Assembly: GCA_964645835.1 (NCBI GenBank)
Contig: CAZYDG010000032.1
Coordinates: forward strand, 1 to 64,000
Length of the DNA: 64,000 bases
Source of the DNA: CAZBME01 sp964645835
GTDB lineage: Bacteria; Desulfobacterota; Syntrophia; Syntrophales; UBA8958
Direction: 5' to 3'
Shown: in pieces, positions 1-9,200 of the stretch
How the letters are laid out: every line of letters begins with the position of its first letter
Position numbering within the stretch: position 1 is the first letter of the stretch
Notes under the pieces: model-generated
Told to the model about the DNA's origin: nothing
Databases searched by the model: none
What the model saw: only the letters and a program-made list of their open reading frames with translations
Translations under genes and position numbers: made by a program

Positions 1-37
1 TGGCTTCGGTGTATTCTTTTTTCGATTGCGGACTCAT
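1..37 (-). CDS. Possible start of a transposase/integrase-type ORF (partial)
   Basis: A minus-strand ATG (35-37) is preceded by a strong GGAGG six bases upstream and opens the frame MSPQSKKEYTEA before the window ends. Integrase-core transposases often begin with a similar short MxPxxKxEY peptide, which is the only reason for the suggestion. Only 12 codons are visible, so the product cannot be established. Confidence 0.3.
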   Translation of the reverse strand, partial: MSPQSKKEYTEA

Positions 38-155
38 ATTCAACCTCCATAGAAATGGCGGTATTCGGTAATATCGAATTATGAGTCAACGATCCTTTTT
101 ATTCACCTCCTTCGGTAACATTTAATTTGAGGCAATTCGCGTAGGGGAAGCAATA

Positions 156-638
156 TTGACGAGCAGCGGGGAAAACGGTATGTTGAGAAAAGCAAAAATT
201 CGTGACGTTAAGACGATCCACAAAATGATAAATATCTCTGCCGGAAGAGAGGAAATGCTCCCCCGGTCCCTCATGGATATTTATGGAAGTCTGCGGGATT
301 TTTTTGTCTATTATGATGAAAAGGAGCAGGCCGTTATCGGAATTTGCGCAATGAACATCATCTGGGATAATCTGGCCGAGGTTCGTTCGCTTTACGTGGA
401 TGAAGCCTACCGGGAACGTGGCATCGGCAGAATGCTCGTCGAGGCCTGCATCTCCGAGGCAATCACTCTGGAACTGTTCAGAATTTTCACTTTGACCTAT
501 CGTCGTGAATTCTTTGAACGCCTGGGGTTTCATGAGGTCGATCGTGTCTCCCTTTCTGAAAAGATATGGTCCGATTGTTTCCGTTGCTCCAAGTATCCCG
601 ATTATTGTGATGAAATCGCCATGATTATCGAGCTGTAA
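156..638 (+). CDS. GNAT-family N-acetyltransferase (short ArgA-like)
   Basis: A 160-residue single-domain GNAT protein. The acetyl-CoA-binding region is visible as VRSLYVDEAYRERGIGRML, with the R-x-x-G-I/V-G pyrophosphate loop, followed by a C-terminal FFERLGFHEVD strand typical of the fold. The cysteine-bearing tail (WSDCFRCSKYPDYCDE) resembles that of short stand-alone amino-acid N-acetyltransferases used for arginine synthesis in deltaproteobacteria, so glutamate is a plausible acceptor; this is inference. The start chosen is TTG at 156, behind AGGGGAAG. An in-frame ATG at 180 (MLRKAKIRD) is an equally plausible start that fits the family length better. The kinase gene follows 111 bp downstream in the same direction. 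Confidence 0.7.
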   Translation: MTSSGENGMLRKAKIRDVKTIHKMINISAGREEMLPRSLMDIYGSLRDFFVYYDEKEQAVIGICAMNIIWDNLAEVRSLYVDEAYRERGIGRMLVEACISEAITLELFRIFTLTYRREFFERLGFHEVDRVSLSEKIWSDCFRCSKYPDYCDEIAMIIEL

Positions 639-749
639 AGTGAGAATGCGCTGATGGGCGACCCGGTTGGGAATGAAGATGTGATCACGACGGAAATCTT
701 CGTTTCAAAACAGCGTATCATTGTTACAGAAGAGGAAAAAAGGTAGGAA

Positions 750-2642
750 ATGAGTTACAAGGCCGAAGCCGCCAATGAGAACGAATTGCCCCCGGCATTC
801 TTCGAAAATGCGGGCATTCCCATGTTTATCCTCGATGAGGAGGGGATGATTCTCCTTGTCAACAGGGCGTTTGAAAAGATGTCCGGATTCAGAAGGGATC
901 AAATCGAGGGGAAAAAACGTTGGACGGCCTTTGTTATTCAGGAAGATCTGGGCAGTATCCTGACGGCTCACGAAGACCGCAAAGACCTGGTTCATGGTGA
1001 TTCGCTTAGTTACGAATTTCGTTTCCGGGGTAGTTCAACTCCGGCTTGTCATGTTCTGTTAACGATCGACGACATCTTTGGAACGAGAAGACGCATTGCT
1101 GCTGTTCACGACATGACGTTAACCAAGAAAAATTGGGAAAGATTGCAGACCATGTCGGAGGCGTTTAAGGCCCTTGCGGAAAATACTTCCGATGCCGTGG
1201 TGCGTCTAGATGAGCAGTTGCGCTATCTTTATGTCAATCCCGTCATGGAAATACTGACCGGGATCGCTGCAGAGAAGTTTATCGGCAGGACCAATACCGA
1301 GGTGGGGTTTCCCGCAGCCATGGGGGATTATCTGGATGCCGCTGTCCGCGAAGTCTTCCTGGGTGGGGGGTCAGTGTATGTTGAATTGCAGCTCCCATTG
1401 GGTCAATGGATAGAAGGCATTATCAGGCCGGAATTTCTGTCTGATGGGTCGATTGGTGCGGCGATCATGGTTGCACAGGATATTACTGATAGGAAGCGAG
1501 TTGAGCCCCAGCGAGCGGAGTCCCAAAAATTGGAAGCTATAGGAACACTCGCCGACGGTATTGCTCATGAATTCAATAACGTTCTCATGGGTATACAGGG
1601 ATATGTTTCTCTGATGCACTTTCAAAAGGACGGCAAGCGGGCCTATGATGAAAAATTGCAAAATATTGAGCAACTAATAGAAAAAGGGGCGAATTTGACC
1701 AAGCAGCTTTTGGGATTTGCCCAAAACGGCATGTACGAAGTGCAACCAACGGATATGAACCATCTTCTGATGGAGAGTTCAGAGATGTTCGGGTTGGCGA
1801 AACGTGAAATCCAGATCCATCGATCCTTTGCCGAAGATCTGAGTCAAGTAGCCGCTGACCGGGACCAGCTCAATCAGGTCTTCATGAACCTATATATCAA
1901 TGCCTGGCAGGCCATGCCCGCCGGAGGCGATCTTTATCTGGAAACGCGCAATATTGTGCTTGCAACGGAAGAAACGGAGCCATTCGGCTTTAAACCCGGC
2001 GATTATATCGAAATCGTTGTTCGGGATACAGGTGTCGGAATGGATGATAAAACACGTCAGCGGATTTTTGAGCCGTTTTTTACGACCAAGGGAATTGGCG
2101 GGGGGACTGGCCTGGGATTGGCTTTTGTATATGGGATCATCAAGAACCATGGCGGGATTATCCGTATCTTCAGCGAAAAGGGCAAGGGTGCCATGTTCAG
2201 GATCTACTTGCCTGCTGTGACGGAATCTTCTGTGGCGCTGGAATGTAATAATCAGGAGGTTGCTGAAGGGGGAAGTATGGAGACGATTCTTGTAGTAGAC
2301 GATGAGGAAATCAATATTGAGGTGATGGAGGAGTGGCTCGATATTTTGGGTTACAAGGTTATGACGGCCCGAAACGGACAGGAAGCCATTGCCATATACC
2401 AGGAGCATGCTCAGGAGATTGATCTGGTCCTTTTGGATATGATCATGCCGGGCATGAACGGCGGCGAGGTGTTCGACGTGATTAAAGCAATCAATCCCGA
2501 TATCCGTGTCATTCTGTCCAGTGGTTACAGCATTGACGGCAAAGCTAAGGAGATCCTTCAACGTGGCATTAAGGCCTTCATTCAAAAGCCCTTCCGGATG
2601 GACAGCCTGGCCAAGAAGATTCGTGAAGTTCTATCGTCATGA
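750..2642 (+). CDS. Hybrid PAS sensor histidine kinase with C-terminal receiver domain
   Basis: A 630-residue protein with no predicted membrane segment, so probably a cytoplasmic sensor. Domain order: PAS 1 (about 18-130, FFENAGIPMFILDEEG), PAS 2 (about 135-250), a HisKA helix with phospho-acceptor His273 in GIAHEFNN, an HATPase_c domain with N box (NLYINAWQAMPAGG), G1 (DTGVGMDD), F box (IFEPFFTT) and G2 (GTGLGLAFVYGI), then a receiver domain from about residue 510 (ILVVDDEE) with phospho-acceptor Asp563 in LLDMIMPGMNGG. The layout matches the hybrid NtrB-type kinases common in Desulfobacterota, which pass the phosphate intramolecularly or to an unlinked partner. No response regulator or target operon is adjacent, so the signal is unknown. 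A conserved RBS-like AGGAAA directly precedes the ATG. Confidence 0.9.
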   Translation: MSYKAEAANENELPPAFFENAGIPMFILDEEGMILLVNRAFEKMSGFRRDQIEGKKRWTAFVIQEDLGSILTAHEDRKDLVHGDSLSYEFRFRGSSTPACHVLLTIDDIFGTRRRIAAVHDMTLTKKNWERLQTMSEAFKALAENTSDAVVRLDEQLRYLYVNPVMEILTGIAAEKFIGRTNTEVGFPAAMGDYLDAAVREVFLGGGSVYVELQLPLGQWIEGIIRPEFLSDGSIGAAIMVAQDITDRKRVEPQRAESQKLEAIGTLADGIAHEFNNVLMGIQGYVSLMHFQKDGKRAYDEKLQNIEQLIEKGANLTKQLLGFAQNGMYEVQPTDMNHLLMESSEMFGLAKREIQIHRSFAEDLSQVAADRDQLNQVFMNLYINAWQAMPAGGDLYLETRNIVLATEETEPFGFKPGDYIEIVVRDTGVGMDDKTRQRIFEPFFTTKGIGGGTGLGLAFVYGIIKNHGGIIRIFSEKGKGAMFRIYLPAVTESSVALECNNQEVAEGGSMETILVVDDEEINIEVMEEWLDILGYKVMTARNGQEAIAIYQEHAQEIDLVLLDMIMPGMNGGEVFDVIKAINPDIRVILSSGYSIDGKAKEILQRGIKAFIQKPFRMDSLAKKIREVLSS

Positions 2643-2662
2643 ACCGTTCGAGTGGAAAATGT

Positions 2663-2940
2663 AATCCCATCCCCCTCCTGACCTCCCCCTTGAAGGGGAT
2701 GAAATAATGAAAATGCACACCTCTTAGGTGACGAAGGCAGTCCTTGTGACAATTCAATCCTTCCTTCAAAACGTAAAGCAATCCTTAATGATCCCCTCCT
2801 CATCAAAGGAAAGGCAAGCTCCAATGATTCCCTCGTCGTCAAGAGTAGTGTCAGCCCCAATAATCCCCTCCCCTTCAAGGGGAGGGTCAGCCCCAATAAT
2901 ACCCTCCCCTTCAAGGGGAGGGCCAGGGTGGGGATGGGGT
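2663..2940 (+). repeat. Array of CCCTCCCCTTCAAGGGGAGGG palindromes (DUF559-associated type)
   Basis: The gap between the kinase and mltA is a series of GC-rich palindromes. It opens with a decayed AACCCCATCCCC-type end (about 2663-2700), runs through degenerate units (2798-2850) and two good palindromes (about 2871-2887 and 2902-2922), and closes with a left-type 39-bp end (2902-2940). That end matches, apart from two bases, the terminal repeat flanking the DUF559 ORF at 17718. The array keeps an open frame into mltA and would translate as low-complexity PSPSRGGSAP peptide, which is an artefact of the repeat. Confidence 0.8.
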
Positions 2941-2979
2941 ACTTTCCGCTCATTACAACGTGAAAAAAGAGCCTTTAGC

Positions 2980-4182
2980 ATGTATCGAACATTGTACCTA
3001 AATTGGCTGCTTCTTTTCATGGTGTTTGTTTTTCTTTCCGGCTGTGCAGCCCGGATCGAAAGACCCAAGAGATATACGCCGTCAACAGCCATGATTTCAA
3101 TCTCACCTGTGAGGGACATAGCAGACGACCTGGATATGATCTCCCTCAACGCCGCCGTGGATGCAAGTATCCGGTATTATGAAAAGGCAGGCGGAAGGGC
3201 CTCCTATTGTTTCGGGAATCAGTGCCATACCGGCACTGAGATGACAGAAGCCATGCAGCGTTTTCGGAGAATAATGAATAGCGGCTTTTCAGCGAAAGAA
3301 AAGATGGATAGGGTAAACAATGCCTTTGAATTTTATCAATCCATTGGGAATGATGGTGCGGGGACGGTTGTTTTCACGGGTTACTACGAGCCGGTCCTGG
3401 ATGGCTCACTGAACCGGACGGAACGTTTTCGATATCCCTTATACAAGACGCCGGAAGAAACGGTTACGGTAAGCCTGGGCGCATTCAATCCGAAATACGG
3501 CAATGACCGTCTGGTGGGACGGCTGAGGGGCAAAGAGGTAATTCCCCATTACAGTCGCAAGGAGATTGAGACAGATCGGGCTCTTGACGGTCGAGGCTTG
3601 GAAATTGCCTGGGTTGATGATCCCGTTTCCCTCTTTATCCTTCATATCCAGGGTTCCGGGCGCATAAGGCTCCCTGACGGCAGCATCCTCCATACGAATT
3701 ATGCACAGTCAAACGGCAGGCCCTTTCGAGGTCTTACGCGCTACATGGTTGAAAAGGGCTACCTGGCAGAGCATGAAAAAGGTTACCGGCATATGAAGGC
3801 CTACTTGCAGGAGCACCCGGAGACCCGTGACGAGATCATGAACCACAATGAGAGTTATATTTTCTTTCGGGTCGTCGATAAAGGTCCCATCGGTTCTCTC
3901 GGATTTCCTATCATTGCCGGCCGTTCCATTGCCGTGGACCCTGATGTGTTTCCAAAGGGTGCCCTGGCAATCATCAAGACCCGTAAGCCCATCTTCAATG
4001 AAAACGGCGAGATTCGAACATGGGTGTCTTATTCACGTTTTGTCTTCAGCCACGATGCTGGCGGGGCTATCAAGGGACCGGGCCGGGTAGATCTTTTCTG
4101 CGGAACCGGACCGGAGGCGGAACGCCTGGCGGGAAGCCTCAAGGAAGCGGGCAACCTCTTTTTTCTGGCGCCCAAGCGCTGA
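2980..4182 (+). CDS. mltA: Membrane-bound lytic murein transglycosylase A (MltA)
   Basis: A peptidoglycan lytic transglycosylase that cleaves the MurNAc-GlcNAc bond with formation of the 1,6-anhydro product. The chosen ATG gives a lipoprotein signal (MYRTLYLNWLLLFMVFVFLSGC) with lipobox LSGC, so the protein should be anchored in the outer membrane. MltA hallmarks are FTGYYEPVLDGS, LHIQGSGRIRLPDG, YAQSNGRPF and, in the C-terminal 3D barrel, FSHDAGGAIKGPGRVDLFCG, which holds the catalytic Asp of the DxGGAIKG motif. The reading frame stays open upstream to 2728, but those codons are the palindrome array and have no family similarity, so I exclude them. The RBS at 2980 is weak. The gene stands alone between a repeat array and a 420-bp gap. 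Confidence 0.9.
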   Translation: MYRTLYLNWLLLFMVFVFLSGCAARIERPKRYTPSTAMISISPVRDIADDLDMISLNAAVDASIRYYEKAGGRASYCFGNQCHTGTEMTEAMQRFRRIMNSGFSAKEKMDRVNNAFEFYQSIGNDGAGTVVFTGYYEPVLDGSLNRTERFRYPLYKTPEETVTVSLGAFNPKYGNDRLVGRLRGKEVIPHYSRKEIETDRALDGRGLEIAWVDDPVSLFILHIQGSGRIRLPDGSILHTNYAQSNGRPFRGLTRYMVEKGYLAEHEKGYRHMKAYLQEHPETRDEIMNHNESYIFFRVVDKGPIGSLGFPIIAGRSIAVDPDVFPKGALAIIKTRKPIFNENGEIRTWVSYSRFVFSHDAGGAIKGPGRVDLFCGTGPEAERLAGSLKEAGNLFFLAPKR

Positions 4183-4229
4183 CCGCTTGGTAAATCAGGT
4201 TCTAAAGCAAAAGGGTTCCTTTCCTCTCT

Positions 4230-4260
4230 GTCATTATCCTGCTTGACCGGATAATCCGGA
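4230..4260. repeat. Small dispersed hairpin repeat (TTATCCGG type)
   Basis: A short palindrome, GTCATTATCCTGCTTGACCGG plus ATAATCCGGA, that recurs at 11917-11948 and in a variant at 37077-37107. It folds as TTATCC...GGATAA. It lies in the 420-bp gap after mltA and is non-coding. Confidence 0.6.
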
Positions 4261-4320
4261 ATCAATTCGGATGAAGACGGCCGATTCAAACGCTATTTCG
4301 CCATGTAAGGCACGAAAATC

Positions 4321-4515
4321 CGCCGGCAAAACCCAAAGACTTGATGCTTGGCTGACCAAGAAAAGCCGGATATTGGCCTCCCGGTTCAGGAGTTTCTTCT
4401 ATTTCACCTTGCAGATGACATCACTGATATGAGTTGGGAAAATTCTATTCACATCCAGGCCAATGCCCCGCTTTTTGTCACTTGATCTGACTGAAATTTG
4501 ACGGCGGATTACAAG
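4321..4515 (+). repeat. Dispersed repeat family B, copy 1
   Basis: Imperfect long hairpin with the family core GCAGATGACATCACTGATA (4411-4429), a left arm with ATTGGCCTCCCGGTTCAGGAG and a right arm with CACATCCAGGCCAATGCCCCGC. Further copies lie near 26325, 31778 (minus), 36772 and 42070. With the small hairpin at 4230 it fills the gap between mltA and the next gene; no ORF with coding character is seen here. Confidence 0.65.
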
Positions 4516-4603
4516 ACATATCCAGCCTTGACAGCAGCAATTATTTTAAATACAAAAATATTCATGATAATTATGTCACTTCAGTAAAATAAGGGAATAA
4601 ATC

Positions 4604-6220
4604 ATGAGGGATAGATATCATTTGTTTATTATTGTTCTGGCTGTGCTGTCTCTTTCATTTTTTACCGTTGCTCTGGAATCCTATGCTTTGACGATCTCCC
4701 TTGAAGAGGGCATTCGTCAATATAAGGAAGAAAACTATGAGGAAGCGGTCGAAATCCTGTCCCAGGTCAGGAAATTAAACCCCAAATCCACCATGGTCGC
4801 CTTTGTCCTGGGGATGGCCTACAAGCAGATGCAGGACAACATCAATGCCGTCAAGAATCTTCGTGATGCGGTCACGCAGAACCCAAAGATCAAGGAAGCC
4901 CTTGCCGAACTTGTCGATTCCCTCTATCAGACCGAACAGATCGAGGAGGCCAAAAAATGGATCAAGGTAGCCGAGAAAGAAAATATTTCGCCGGCCCGAA
5001 TCTCTTTTATAAAAGGCCTGATCCTTGCAAGAGAAAATAAATATCAACAGGCCATAGAGGCCTTCGAAAGGGCGAAGAAACTGGACCCTGCCTTAACCTC
5101 TATGGTCGATTACCAGGTGGCTTTTTTGTATTTGAAGCAAAGTCAATATGATAAGGCCAAGATCAGGCTGGATTCGGTCATCGCCCAGGACCCCCTGTCC
5201 GACCTGGCGAGTTTTGCAAGGCAATTCAAGGATTCTGTGGACAGGCAGGCTTTTATGGAGCGGCCGTTGCGTCTGACTATCGGAGTTATGACAGGCTACG
5301 ATACTAACATTTTGTCGAAACCATTGGATACGGCCGCGGCGGGAGGCATTACGGATGAAAATGCCCTCACGCTGCAATCGAATCTACGCGTCGATTATAT
5401 TCCGAAACTGCCCGGTTCATGGACGCTGAACACCCAGTATTCGGCATCGTCGATCGTTAATTCGAAGCATACCCATGATCATGATTCGTTTGCCCAGTCC
5501 GTTACTGTTACACCGGGGTACAATTTTGGCCGCTTCGCGGTAAATCTTGCCGGAAGTTATACCAATTATCTGCTCAGGAACGATCCGGATCTGTTTCCGG
5601 GGCCCGATTCCGATCCCGGCTACAAAAGATATCTTGATTATATGACAGGAGGAACGTCCGTCAAATTTCTTTTGACGCCGTTTCACATCATCGAACTCTA
5701 TGGCGGATACGATAAGAAAAATTACTACAATGCCAAGAAGGTGACAACAAGGACGGACTCGTATTTTGAAAACAACCGAGATGCCGTCGGGCCCCGTGCA
5801 TACATCAGTTGGATTTGGATGTTCAAGGAAGGGGCGTTTCTCAATCTGCGCTATGAATACAACGAAGACCATGCGGACGGCATATGGTGGGACAATCAGG
5901 GGCAGCGTATTTCCATCAATAGCAGCATTCCCTTGTTCCCGTCATATGCTAAAAAAGTTGGCCCGCTCAGTTTGCAGTTGGCAGGCAGCATATTCCAGCA
6001 GGACTATCGCTATAATCAGCCATATGTGGATTCGGATGGAACTTTCAAAATGGACAAACGCCATGATGTCACCTATACGGGCATCGCAGGCATGACCTGG
6101 GAATTTCACCCTAAGATCAGTTTGATTCTTCAGTACACCCGGACGCGTTGCAATGCCAATTTCCCTGTTAACGACTATCAACGTGATTTGTATCTGATAG
6201 GTTTTGAGGCAAGATTTTAA
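4604..6220 (+). CDS. TPR-containing outer-membrane beta-barrel protein
   Basis: A 538-residue exported protein. Residues 1-29 form a signal peptide ending SYA-LT. Residues about 30-190 are tetratricopeptide repeats (for example YEEAVEILSQVRKLNPKST, YQQAIEAFERAKKLDP, YDKAKIRLDSVIAQDP). From about residue 220 (LRLTIGVMTGYDTNILS) to the end the pattern alternates polar and hydrophobic residues with many aromatics, and the protein ends in Phe (YLIGFEARF), the usual C-terminal signature of an outer-membrane barrel. An N-terminal TPR plus C-terminal barrel is the plan of surface lipoprotein assembly modifiers (SLAM) and DUF560 proteins, which help surface-expose a partner. The giant FecR/Ig protein starts 25 bp downstream and is the obvious candidate partner; that role is inference. 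Confidence 0.8.
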   Translation: MRDRYHLFIIVLAVLSLSFFTVALESYALTISLEEGIRQYKEENYEEAVEILSQVRKLNPKSTMVAFVLGMAYKQMQDNINAVKNLRDAVTQNPKIKEALAELVDSLYQTEQIEEAKKWIKVAEKENISPARISFIKGLILARENKYQQAIEAFERAKKLDPALTSMVDYQVAFLYLKQSQYDKAKIRLDSVIAQDPLSDLASFARQFKDSVDRQAFMERPLRLTIGVMTGYDTNILSKPLDTAAAGGITDENALTLQSNLRVDYIPKLPGSWTLNTQYSASSIVNSKHTHDHDSFAQSVTVTPGYNFGRFAVNLAGSYTNYLLRNDPDLFPGPDSDPGYKRYLDYMTGGTSVKFLLTPFHIIELYGGYDKKNYYNAKKVTTRTDSYFENNRDAVGPRAYISWIWMFKEGAFLNLRYEYNEDHADGIWWDNQGQRISINSSIPLFPSYAKKVGPLSLQLAGSIFQQDYRYNQPYVDSDGTFKMDKRHDVTYTGIAGMTWEFHPKISLILQYTRTRCNANFPVNDYQRDLYLIGFEARF

Positions 6221-6245
6221 AACCTAGTTGTAGGAGGTCAAGACC

Positions 6246-9200
6246 ATGAGACGAAAACTAATGATCGCGATAATCAGTATGATGATCATTCTTATCCCCC
6301 TGGCTCTCTATGCCGCCCCCGTGGCCAGGATCACGGGACTTGACGGAAGAGTGGACATAACGACGCCGGGCAAAGAAGCCCGTCCTCTCAAGATCGGCGA
6401 TATGGTGGAGCAAGGTGATTTCATCCGCACAAAAAGCAAGTCAAAGTGCGAGATCACCTTTACTGACGGGAATGTTATTCGCCTTGCCGAAAACACCCGG
6501 ACGCGGATTACGAGCTACGATATGAAGAAAGAACAGTCCCGGGGCATTGTAAACCTCTTCCGCGGGAAGGTACAAAGCGTAATGAAGCTCACCAAGGGGT
6601 CCATCTATGAAGTGCATACGTCGACGGCCGTCGCCGGTGTCCGAGGGACGAACTTCTTCATGTACTCTCAGGGCAATGTATCAGGCGCAGTTTTCGCTGA
6701 AGGCACGGGGTACGGTTACAGCGTAAACAATCCCGCTGCCGTAGTCACCATCGGAACGGGACAGGCCATGGTCTCGACGAGCCCTAATGTTCCCCCGACG
6801 ATCCGGCCGGCGACAGCGCAGGAAATCAAAAACCTCCAGCAGCAGACGACGCCGACAAACACAGGTTCCGGGTCTGGTTCAGGGTCAGGGTCGGGTTCAG
6901 GCTCCGGGTCCGGTGGCTCAGGTTCCAGTTCCGGGTCGGGTTCCGGCTCAGGATCGGGCTCAGGTGGTTCGGCGTCGGGTTCCGGCTCAGGATCAGGCTC
7001 AGGTGGTTCAGGGTCGGGTTCTGATTCGGGTTCAGGGACTGGTAGCGGTTCAGGTTCCGGGTCGGGTACTGGTAGCGGTACGGGTTCCGGTTCAAGTTTA
7101 GGTTCTGGCACTGGTAGCGGTTCAGGAACAGGAATAGGTACGGGTTCCGGCACAGGCTCTGGCTTGGGCGGAACCACCACGGGTCTCACTGGTCCCACAG
7201 GTTCTACTACTCCCACAGTGCCGCCAGTGACCCAGACAACCATTCCGCCCGTGATTATACCTGTCGCGCAGGATACAACACCGCCTACCATGTCCATCGT
7301 TTCTGGCCCCGCAACACTGACCAATAAAAACTATGCTACGTTCAAATTCAGCGCAAACGAAACGGTGACCTATCTATTCAGTGTGGACGGCAGCAACTGG
7401 AGCAGTTCCAACGACCCCGAAATCACGTTCGGCGGCATCACGGATGGATCGCATTCTATTCAGGTGAAAGCCGTAGATGCGGCAGGAAATGTTTCCACTG
7501 TTTCCGCCTATTCCTGGACCATCGATACCAAGGCGCCCACGGTCCAGATCGGTACTGCAACGGCTGCCGTGACAAATGTTAAGGACGCCTCCTTCACCCT
7601 GAGCGCTGATAAGACCGTGACCTATTCGTACCGTATCGATGGCGGGTCTTGGGTTGCCGCGTCGGGTACTGTAGCCCTGACGGGGCTGTCGGATGGGTCT
7701 CATAGCTTTGAGGCGAAGGCCGTAGATGGGCTGGGCAATGAATCCGCCGTTTCGGCTTTTTCATGGACTATTGACACGAAGGTTCCGACGGTCACAATCG
7801 GCACCACAACGACCTCCGTGACGAAAGCAAAAGACGCCTCCTTCACCCTGAGCGCTGATAAGACTGTGACCTATTCTTACCGCATCGATGGCGGATCCTG
7901 GATTACTGCATCGGGTACGGTTGCCCTCTCAGGGCTGGCGGATGGGTCCCACAACTTTGAGGCGAAAGGCGTAGATTCAGCGGGAAACGCCTCTGCCATT
8001 TCTTCTTATTCCTGGAAGATCGATACAACGGCGCCGACCATCAGTTTTGCCTCGAAACCGGCGGCTGTCACAACTACGAAGGATGCCACGTTCAGTATGA
8101 CCGGGACGGAAACCGTTAACTATTCCTATAGATTGGACGGCAGCGCGACATGGGTGAGCGCTTCCGGTAGCACGGTGTCGCTGACCGGCCTTTCGGACGG
8201 TACGCATAGCATCGAGGTAATAGGCAAGGATGATGCAGGCAATGAATCGACGAGCCTGACGTATTCTTGGAAGATCGATTCGGTTAAGCCCACCATTGCG
8301 CTGACCTCGAATCCGCCTTCCGCGACGAACTCGTCTTCGGCAAGCTTTGCTGTTTCAACCAATAAGTCGGGTACGATTTCATACAGTTTGGATGGCGGTG
8401 CCTCGGTGACAGTTTCGGGAACGACGTTCACGTTGCCATCGCTATCGAGCAGCTCCCATAGCATCACTATCCAGATTACGGATGACTCCGGGAATACTGC
8501 CACAACAAACTACAATTGGCTTGTCGATTATGTAACGCCCGTTATATCGTCCCTGCAAGTCCAGGCCAAGGCATCACAGGGCGGTATCTACGCCACGACG
8601 AACTCCGATGAATCGTCGGGAACCCATTCTTATAAGCTTGATGGGTTAACCGTATCAGACAGCGGGAATAAAATATCCCTGAGCGGCCTGACAGCCGGAA
8701 CAAGCCATACACTTGAGGTTACAGTGACGGACGCATTGGGTAATGTGAGTGCTGCAAAAACAGTGTCGTTTTATCTAAGCAATCTGGCGAATGGAACCTT
8801 TTATGGATGCATCGGAGGTGTGTCGGGTACGGTGACCGGTCAATCTCTATATATCCCTGCTGATAGTACAGGCAATGTGGGTTTTTCCTCGACGAACGGG
8901 CAGGGCAATTCCCCGAATCCCTCATGGAATATCGCCGCCGGTGGTCAGAACGGGACGAACCAAATATGGCTCCTGACCGGGAGTGGGACAACGGATACCG
9001 TCAACCAGAAGTTGAACGGTTCCATCTCCAACTATCTGATGCTTTCATCGAACGCTGTGATCAAAAGCAACACGGGGACAATAAGCGGTGATTATGTGTC
9101 TGGGTCTCCCTACACGTATAATCTGTACTTTGAGACGCCCTACGGTTCGGCAACGCAAACCTCCCTGCCTTGGTCTGCGAGCGTCTTCGGACCGGCCGCA

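Noticed and set aside
2728..2979. N-terminal 84-residue extension of MltA
   Set aside because: The codons translate the palindrome array (PSPSRGGSAP repeats); the lipoprotein signal at 2980 is the real N-terminus.
6716..7324. Minus-strand ORF rich in Pro-Glu over the Gly-Ser linker
   Set aside because: Antisense shadow of the GGTTCAGGG-type repeats in the giant protein gene; no RBS or family.
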